This document shows positions 1 to 3,806 of a DNA stretch of 8,346 nt, piece by piece. The notes under the pieces are model-generated. The model searched no databases, was not told the origin of the DNA, and worked only from the letters and a program-made list of their open reading frames with translations. Made by a program: the position numbers and the translations under genes. Position 1 is the stretch's first letter. The number at the start of each line of letters is the position of its first letter. This DNA comes from an uncultured Verrucomicrobiota bacterium (lineage in GTDB: Bacteria; Verrucomicrobiota; Verrucomicrobiae; Opitutales; Opitutaceae): NCBI GenBank assembly GCA_946482165.1, contig CAMLQS010000225.1:1-8346 (forward strand), read 5' to 3'.

Positions 1-192
1 CTGGCCGCGCGCGATCGCGTCGAGGTCGGCGGCGGCGATCATGCCGTCATGGGAATCCCAATACTCGCGCACATACTCGGCCGACCACGGCGCGCCGAAA
101 CGCGCCGCCAGCCGCTCGGCGAGAGTGGATTTGCCCGTGGACTCGGCGCCGAAAAACACGACGCGCAGCGGCGCCCGGCCGGCCGCGCTCAT
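1..192 (-). CDS. NadR-type ribosylnicotinamide kinase, P-loop ATPase (3' end cut by window)
   Basis: Only the first 64 codons are present and the frame is open to position 1. Visible in the translation: a beta strand (LRVVFFGAES, residues 9-18) running into a Walker A loop GAESTGKST at residues 15-23, then EYVREYWD at 39-46, which resembles the E-Y-x-R-E motif after the P-loop in the kinase domain of NadR. That domain phosphorylates nicotinamide riboside to NMN in the cytoplasm. The protein begins directly with the P-loop, so it lacks the N-terminal helix-turn-helix and NMN-adenylyltransferase domains of enterobacterial NadR, fitting the stand-alone AAA_28-type kinase. The start is well supported: AAAGGAG lies on the minus strand at 207-201, eight bases before the ATG. 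The ATG overlaps the pnuC stop as ATGA. Placement directly after pnuC strongly supports a riboside-trapping role. Remaining doubt: without the C-terminal part, substrate specificity is inferred from context. Confidence 0.85.
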   Translation of the reverse strand, partial: MSAAGRAPLRVVFFGAESTGKSTLAERLAARFGAPWSAEYVREYWDSHDGMIAAADLDAIARGQ

Positions 193-833
193 GCGACGGG
201 CTCCTTTGCCGGCGGCTCTTCCACGAAGGCCGCTGGCTTGCGCAGGGCCTTGGCCCATTCCACCCAGCCCATCAGGCCAAGCACGAGAAAGATGCCGTAG
301 AGGAAGGCCGTGAATGCGCCCACGCCGCTCCAGTAGGTGTAGATCGCGACCGCGTTGACCGCCGTCCACACGGGCCAGTTCTCCACTCGCTTTCGCACCT
401 GCCAGATTTGTCCGAGAAAACTGAAGCTCGCGATGAAGGTGTCCCGGAAAGGCATGCCTGCGTCGGTGTGGTTTTGTTGCCACCAGCCCCAGAGCAGCCA
501 GAGCGCGGTCGCGGCCGCCACTCCCACCGCGCGCGCCAGCCACGACAATCTCGTGACCGGCAGCTCCGGCGCCGAGCCCCTGTGCTTCGTCCAGTGCCAC
601 CAGCCGTAGCACAGGCAGGCGAAGAAAAAGGCCTGCAGCTTCGCGTCGGCGTAGAACTTGGACTGCCAGAAGAGCACGCCTTGCACTGACACCGCCGCGA
701 GACCGACGGGAAAGGCCAGCAAGCTGCGCCGGGTCATCAGCCACACGCCGGCGACGCCGAGCACGAGGTTGAACAAATCGAGCGGCCGCGCCTCCGCGAA
801 GCCGAGCCAGATGTTTCGGAGGACCTCGATCAC
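189..833 (-). CDS. pnuC: Nicotinamide riboside transporter PnuC
   Basis: A 214-residue inner-membrane protein that takes up nicotinamide riboside by facilitated diffusion; phosphorylation inside the cell traps the substrate. Hydrophobic segments lie at roughly 20-34, 38-56, 64-82, 98-118, 131-144, 155-169 and 172-192, consistent with the seven-helix PnuC fold. Family-like signatures are the aromatic LCYGWWHW at 74-81 and GQIWQVRKRVENWPVW at 141-156, matching the usual G-x-W-x-x-x-[RK]-K-x-x-E-x-W-x-x-W pattern. The cytoplasmic tail is short, charged and proline-rich. The start is taken as GTG at 833-831, because the frame further upstream only shadows hslO and this codon gives a normal PnuC length. 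No strong Shine-Dalgarno precedes it. The GTG overlaps the hslO stop as GTGA, so translational coupling is likely. The stop overlaps the start of the downstream NadR-type kinase, whose product uses the imported riboside. Confidence 0.93.
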   Translation of the reverse strand: MIEVLRNIWLGFAEARPLDLFNLVLGVAGVWLMTRRSLLAFPVGLAAVSVQGVLFWQSKFYADAKLQAFFFACLCYGWWHWTKHRGSAPELPVTRLSWLARAVGVAAATALWLLWGWWQQNHTDAGMPFRDTFIASFSFLGQIWQVRKRVENWPVWTAVNAVAIYTYWSGVGAFTAFLYGIFLVLGLMGWVEWAKALRKPAAFVEEPPAKEPVA

Positions 834-1648
834 GGGTGCCCCGCCACGTAGGCCTCCAGCGCCTCGCGCGTCACCGTGTGGCGCGCGGCGCAGCGCGGGC
901 ACTGGATCGTGATCGCGCCACCTTCGCCGAAGAGCCCCGCGGGGTCGTTTTTCATCACCGGCGCCAGCACCTCGAGCATGCGGTCCTGGTTGCACCCGCA
1001 GTGCCAGCGGCAAACGCGCTTCTCCATCTCCGCGACCGTCTCCGCGCCGCCCTCCGCCCCGGGCAGGAGCTTGCGCACCGTGTCGGCGTCGAGCGACGCG
1101 AACCAGGCCTGGTCGCAGTCCGGATGTTCGCTCACCAGCGCAAACTCCTCTTCCGCGAGCTGGAAAAAGCGCACCGGCCGCTGCTCGCTGCGCGCGTAAA
1201 AGGTCTCCATGCCCGTGATCGGGTCGGAGCCGACGAAAGGCACCACGCTGCGACGCTTGGGCTGACGCCCGCGCACCACATCGGAATAGAAAAGGTTCTC
1301 CGGAAGCTCCTTCACGTTCTCGTCGAAAATCCGGCCCGTCACCGCGCCGACCTCGTTGTCGCCGGTGAGGAACAGATTCACCCGCGGCTCCTGGATGTTG
1401 ATCGTCCACGCCGTCATCTCGTTCCACGGACGCGAGGCGCTGTGCAACACGAAGGCCGCGAGCGCCCGCTTGAACAGCGCGTCGTGCGCCTCGGCCGGCT
1501 TCACCCCGTGTTGTCCAAGGTGCAGGTAATAATCGACGTAGAGGTCGGACAAATTCGCGCGCGCCACGAGCACGTTGCGACCGCGCACGAAAAAGGTGCG
1601 CACCTCAAGCCCCGGCTCGGCGGGATCAACTGGAGTGGATTGGGCCAT
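830..1648 (-). CDS. hslO: Hsp33 family redox-regulated molecular chaperone
   Basis: A 272-residue cytoplasmic holdase. In the family, four zinc-binding cysteines form disulfides under oxidative stress together with heat or bleach, unfolding a linker and switching on client binding. The C-terminal switch is intact: C217-G-C219, then 30 residues, then C250-P-R-C253, matching the C-x-C...C-x-x-C spacing of Hsp33. The family's Y-x-x-SEQ core motif is at 151-156 (YARSEQ). The N-terminal core is divergent from the enterobacterial proteins. An additional C213 just before the C-x-C and a C178 are present; C213 is a possible extra thiol. The chosen start is ATG at 1648; the frame remains open to 1750 but the extra 34 residues look like low-complexity noncoding translation. 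No clear Shine-Dalgarno is seen. It is the first gene of the hslO-pnuC-kinase operon and diverges from the hsp20 gene. Confidence 0.88.
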   Translation of the reverse strand: MAQSTPVDPAEPGLEVRTFFVRGRNVLVARANLSDLYVDYYLHLGQHGVKPAEAHDALFKRALAAFVLHSASRPWNEMTAWTINIQEPRVNLFLTGDNEVGAVTGRIFDENVKELPENLFYSDVVRGRQPKRRSVVPFVGSDPITGMETFYARSEQRPVRFFQLAEEEFALVSEHPDCDQAWFASLDADTVRKLLPGAEGGAETVAEMEKRVCRWHCGCNQDRMLEVLAPVMKNDPAGLFGEGGAITIQCPRCAARHTVTREALEAYVAGHP

Positions 1649-1782
1649 GAAAGAGACACACGGAGAAACAGCCGCGCCCGCTTGTCCAACGCGGAAAACA
1701 CGCGCCCTGCCCCGCCGCCCGGCGAGTTCCGCCTGCCGCGCCGCCGACACAAATTCTTAACCTCGCAAGGCGAACCTCGTGC

Positions 1783-1810
1783 TTGGCATGCGGTCTGCAT
1801 TGTGCATAGT
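1783..1810 (+). promoter_or_regulatory. Possible sigma-70-like promoter toward hsp20
   Basis: TTGGCA at 1783-1788 (5 of 6 to TTGACA) and CATAGT at 1805-1810 (4 of 6 to TATAAT) are 16 bases apart, in one of the few A/T-rich patches. If used, transcription would start near 1817 and give a leader of about 330 bases before the hsp20 start, carrying the hairpins at 1923-2017. The match is by eye only; a heat-shock sigma factor could use a different site. Confidence 0.3.
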
Positions 1811-1922
1811 TGAATCCACACACAAAAAATGACGTCCTCCTCCTCCATCATCGCCTCCCGCCGCTCCGGTGCTTCGACCACGAAGACCGCGCAGCGCGCC
1901 GCCATGATGCAAGGCCGTCAAT

Positions 1923-1950
1923 GCCATTGGTGTCAAAAACACCAATCGGC
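1923..1950. repeat. Inverted repeat (hairpin or operator candidate) upstream of hsp20
   Basis: ATTGGTGT (1926-1933) and ACACCAAT (1939-1946) are perfect 8-base inverted arms around a five-base CAAAA spacer. GCC (1923-1925) and GGC (1948-1950) extend the pairing to 11 bp with one bulged C at 1947. It is A/T-richer than its surroundings, so it is less likely to be a chance GC stem. It sits about 200 bases upstream of the hsp20 start and about 275 bases upstream of the hslO start. It could be a dimer-binding operator or a leader hairpin; no T run follows it on the plus strand, so a terminator is unlikely. Confidence 0.5.
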
Positions 1951-1964
1951 CGCTCCGGGCCGAC

Positions 1965-2017
1965 GAGTCTGAGCACGCGCCACCTCAAAAGCGCGCTCGC
2001 TCCCTGAGACAAGACTC
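1965..2017 (+). repeat. Nested inverted repeat in the presumed hsp20 leader
   Basis: GAGTCT (1965-1970) pairs with AGACTC (2012-2017). Inside it, GAGC (1971-1974) pairs with GCTC (1995-1998) and GCGC (1977-1980) with GCGC (1991-1994), leaving a ten-base A-rich loop at 1981-1990. A separate small hairpin, CGGCC/GGCCG, lies just before it at 1947-1962. Together with the repeat at 1923-1950 this gives a structured 90-base block upstream of hsp20. Function is unknown. Confidence 0.35.
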
Positions 2018-2149
2018 TCGCTCCCGGCGGCCCGCCCCGAGGCCTGTCAGGCTCTTCGTGGCCGTTCGTCAGCCAGCCCTCGTCGGGCTTTGACCGTTCC
2101 CCGCTCCTCCCCCGCCCCGTCCCGTCCAACTCCTTTTCCCTTTCCCTCC

Positions 2150-2524
2150 ATGAACACGATCCTCCCGCCCACGCTGACCAGCAATCGTCGCCCGGGCCGC
2201 GCCATTCCCGCCCTCGGCGAGACGCGCAGCCCGCACTACGACTGCCTGCAGCACGGGGACGCCATCGACCTGACCGTCTTCCTCCCCGGGGTCGAAGCCG
2301 CCGGCGTCGAGATTGTCGTCCGGGGGCCCGACCTCGTCGTCATCGGCCGCAAGAGCCATATCGTGCGCGTTAATTTTGCGGCGGCCCACCTCGAACATGC
2401 CCAGCGCGACTACGAACTCCGACTGCGCCTCGGACGGGATCTCGACTACGCGGGCCTGAGCGCCGAACTCGCCGACGGCGTCCTCAGCGTGCGCATCCCG
2501 AAACGCATTCCCGTAGCGGCCTGA
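2150..2524 (+). CDS. Small heat-shock protein, Hsp20/alpha-crystallin family
   Basis: A 124-residue cytoplasmic ATP-independent holdase that binds unfolding proteins and hands them to ATP-driven chaperones. The alpha-crystallin domain covers about residues 27-118: a DLTVFLPGVE segment at 40-49, then DLVVIGRK at 61-68, then the most diagnostic A-x-x-x-x-G-V-L element as AELADGVLSV at 105-114, followed by IPKR. The C-terminal tail carries an I-x-V motif (I120-P-V122) of the kind that docks into neighbouring subunits during oligomer assembly. The N-terminal arm is short (about 26 residues) and the usual F-x-R-x-F/LP stretch is replaced by RDYELRLRLG at 86-95, so the protein is divergent. Start chosen at 2150 rather than the in-frame ATG at 2090, whose extra residues are proline/serine low-complexity. 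The upstream stretch is pyrimidine-rich without a Shine-Dalgarno. A terminator follows 55 bases after the stop. Confidence 0.87.
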   Translation: MNTILPPTLTSNRRPGRAIPALGETRSPHYDCLQHGDAIDLTVFLPGVEAAGVEIVVRGPDLVVIGRKSHIVRVNFAAAHLEHAQRDYELRLRLGRDLDYAGLSAELADGVLSVRIPKRIPVAA

Positions 2525-2578
2525 TCCACACGGAGCGCTCTTCGACCGGGCAGCCTCTCGCGCGCCGGTCCGACTTAC

Positions 2579-2614
2579 CGCCCGCTTCCGGTTTATCCGG
2601 AGCGGGCGTTTGCT
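2579..2614 (+). terminator. Rho-independent-type terminator after hsp20
   Basis: CGCCCGCT (2579-2586) pairs with AGCGGGCG (2601-2608) and CCGG (2588-2591) with CCGG (2597-2600), with one bulged T at 2587 and a TTTAT loop. The stem is 12 bp and is followed by a short, imperfect T stretch (TTTGCT). It lies 55 bases beyond the hsp20 stop and should end that transcript, isolating it from the SPW gene. Confidence 0.7.
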
Positions 2615-2703
2615 ATCCGGCAGGCTGACGGGACGTCCAAACGAGTCCGCCAGCTGGCCGTTCCATCAGCCGGCAACGGTTGATCGGGTTGTTCGCGGTG
2701 CAG

Positions 2704-2714
2704 CCCCCCCCCCC
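2704..2714. repeat. Homopolymer run of 11 C
   Basis: Eleven consecutive C bases lie 14 bases before the structured segment that begins at 2728. Runs of this length are prone to slippage in the cell and to base-calling error. It is not inside any gene I can support, so it is not obviously a coding phase-variation switch. Confidence 0.9.
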
Positions 2715-2727
2715 GCGCACGAGGCTG

Positions 2728-2841
2728 GGCGGGTTCGATTTGTCGACCGCGCGAACCGCGGATCCGCGAATTCGCCGGAGAAGCTCCGTCGCCGTAAGGG
2801 CGACACGCTCAGCCCGCCGAGGGTGATCGGCAGCGAGTTTT
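2728..2841 (+). ncRNA. Candidate structured RNA (four consecutive stem-loops ending in TTTT)
   Basis: Stem 1: positions 2728-2737 pair with 2767-2776 over 10 bp, two of them G-U pairs (2732-2733 with 2771-2772). It encloses a hairpin CCGCG (2747-2751)/CGCGG (2757-2761), extendable by GA (2745-2746) and TC (2763-2764) across a bulged A. Stem 2: GGAG/CTCC at 2777-2787. Stem 3: GTCGCC (2788-2793)/GGCGAC (2799-2804). Stem 4: GCCGA (2816-2820)/TCGGC (2827-2831) extended by GC/GC and CTC/GAG to 2808-2837, directly followed by TTTT at 2838-2841, like a terminator. The G-U pairs and the T run both point to the plus strand. No known RNA class was recognised, no promoter is evident, and GC-rich DNA yields chance hairpins, so this remains a hypothesis. 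Confidence 0.25.
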
Positions 2842-3097
2842 CCCCTACAAGGCCGATCCTGCGGCGATTTCCCCGACCCTCAACAAGCCCGTTCTTACCC
2901 GACGCTTTCGGCTGCATGCACATGCCGCTAAATCCGAGGGACTAAGACCAGAGGCAGAATCTTGCGCGGAGTCGCGTCTCATCTCTCCGAGGGCGTTCTC
3001 CCCAAAATCGTCCTTTCCCACGGCGTGGGGCCATCGTCCCACCGAGAGTGGTCCAATCTCTTCCCGTCCCCTTCGGCGTCGCACCACCACATACGCC

Positions 3098-3134
3098 GGG
3101 TCGCCCGCCCCAACGCGAGCGCCCTTGGCGACCC
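3098..3134. repeat. Inverted repeat upstream of the SPW gene
   Basis: GGGTCGCC (3098-3105) and GGCGACCC (3127-3134) are perfect 8-base inverted arms around a 21-base spacer. A further CGCC (3094-3097)/GGCG (3144-3147) pairing is possible outside it. It lies about 165 bases before the SPW gene start and could be a leader hairpin or a protein-binding dyad. In DNA this GC-rich it may also be chance. Confidence 0.4.
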
Positions 3135-3297
3135 GATCTCATCGGCGCCTCTATCCTGCTACCTTTGCGGCGCCATGTTTTTATCCCGACATCCGACCAT
3201 CTCCCCTCCGTGGCCGCGCTCCGGCCCGCTGGCGAACCCGCGGGCCGACCGCCCGCCTCGATGAACTCCACCTGAACCCACAACGCCAAGGTCCGCC

Positions 3298-3693
3298 ATG
3301 AAACACATCAACAGTCGCGCCCACGGCATTATCGATTACGTCGTCGGCGCAGCCCTTATCCTCGCTCCCTACTTGTTCGGATTCGCGGACGACGAGCCCG
3401 CTCGAAACGCCGCCTGGATCGTGGGCGGAGGCACCCTCCTCTACAGCCTCTTCACCGCCTACGAACTCAGCATCGCCAAACTCATTCCTTATCGCGCCCA
3501 TCTGGCGCTCGATATCGCCGCCGGACTTTTTCTGGCCGCCAGCCCGTGGCTGATGAACTTCGCCGACCGGGTCTTCGCTCCTCATCTGGTCGTGGGTCTC
3601 CTTGAGATCGGCGTGGCCTTGATGAGCCGCTCCGCCCTTGCGGGCGCGGACGACCATCACTTGCCGCATACGCCGGCCGCAACGAGCCACTGA
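3298..3693 (+). CDS. SPW repeat-containing small membrane protein
   Basis: A 131-residue predicted integral membrane protein. Two copies of the SPW-repeat pattern are visible: one at about 9-29 (HGIIDYVVGAALILAPYLFG, with APY where the motif has SPW) and one at about 68-88 (HLALDIAAGLFLAASPWLMN, with the literal S82-P-W84). Each has a charged D at its start followed by a hydrophobic helix; further hydrophobic segments lie at about 38-55 and 95-110, giving roughly four membrane segments. The last 14 residues are histidine-rich and hydrophilic. The family is widespread in bacteria but its function is not established, and I do not infer one. The start is supported by AAGG at 3288-3291, six bases before the ATG. 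It appears to be a single-gene unit: a terminator closes the upstream hsp20 unit and another follows 46 bases after the stop, where it converges with treY. Confidence 0.82.
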   Translation: MKHINSRAHGIIDYVVGAALILAPYLFGFADDEPARNAAWIVGGGTLLYSLFTAYELSIAKLIPYRAHLALDIAAGLFLAASPWLMNFADRVFAPHLVVGLLEIGVALMSRSALAGADDHHLPHTPAATSH

Positions 3694-3739
3694 TCCCGCC
3701 TGCTCTTCAACTCATAATCTTCGCGCCCAATAACACGTC

Positions 3740-3774
3740 GCCCGCCCCGGAACCGGGGCGGGCTTCCGTTTCTC
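3740..3774 (+). terminator. Strong GC hairpin terminator between SPW gene and treY
   Basis: GCCCGCCCCGG (3740-3750) and CCGGGGCGGGC (3753-3763) are perfect 11-base inverted arms with only AA between them (about 10 bp with a four-base loop when folded). The plus-strand continuation TTCCGTTTCTC is moderately T-rich, suiting the SPW gene. On the minus strand the flank after the stem is GACGTG, not T-rich, so use as a treY terminator is less certain, though the hairpin lies in the right place between convergent genes. Confidence 0.75.
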
Positions 3775-3806
3775 ATCCTTCGCCGAAACCACCAAACTGG
3801 ACGTTC

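Larger units (their letters stand above)
1649..2149. other. Divergent intergenic region between hslO and hsp20
   Basis: 501 bases separate two chaperone genes transcribed away from each other. No open frame here looks like a protein. It contains a relatively A/T-rich patch around 1750-1830, where promoters would be expected, a possible plus-strand promoter at 1783-1810, and three hairpin-forming segments at 1923-1950, 1947-1962 and 1965-2017. The last 50 bases before the hsp20 start are almost entirely pyrimidine, with no purine-rich ribosome site. I found no CIRCE-type (TTAGCACTC/GAGTGCTAA) operator. No convincing minus-strand promoter for hslO could be picked by eye. Confidence 0.7.
2615..3297. 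other. Long intergenic region without a recognisable protein gene
   Basis: About 680 bases between the hsp20 terminator and the SPW gene. Several frames stay open for 80-115 codons on both strands, but they overlap each other, are rich in R, P, G and S and have no plausible ribosome sites, as expected of GC-rich noncoding DNA. Contents I can point to: an 11-C run at 2704-2714, a packed set of hairpins at 2728-2841, a small GCATG/CATGC dyad at 2914-2925, a CCCAC-GGC-GTGGG hairpin at 3017-3029, and an inverted repeat at 3098-3134. No clear promoter for the SPW gene was found. Confidence 0.6.

Noticed and set aside
834..1427. N-terminal extension of the pnuC frame up to 1427
   Set aside because: The extra 198 codons overlap hslO in another frame and are arginine/glycine-rich; recognisable PnuC sequence begins at the GTG at 833.
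836..1813. 325-codon plus-strand open frame opposite hslO
   Set aside because: It mirrors hslO codon structure, has an R/H-rich composition and shows no recognisable domain; hslO on the other strand has an intact zinc switch.
1805..1860. GGAGGAGGA on the minus strand as a ribosome site for a longer hslO or a separate gene
   Set aside because: The frame it would start is out of frame with hslO, overlaps its N-terminus and has no recognisable content.
1904..1972. Small 22-codon plus-strand frame (starting MMQGRQCHWC) upstream of hsp20, with a CHWC motif
   Set aside because: There is no ribosome site and it runs through the inverted repeat at 1926-1946, which explains its sequence; it is too short to support without conservation data.
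2090..2095. TTGACC as a -35 box close to hsp20
   Set aside because: The DNA 16-18 bases downstream is pure C/G-rich sequence with no plausible -10 box.
2728..2745. GGTTCGATT, resembling a tRNA T-loop
   Set aside because: The flanking bases do not form a five-pair T stem, and no anticodon or acceptor stem could be placed around it.
2610..2945. 111-codon plus-strand frame in the long intergenic region
   Set aside because: It is low-complexity R/P/S-rich, runs through the C run and hairpin cluster, has no ribosome site and no recognisable family.
2942..3289. 115-codon minus-strand frame upstream of the SPW gene
   Set aside because: It is R/G-rich and has no family resemblance; it overlaps other equally long open frames on both strands, typical of GC-rich noncoding DNA.
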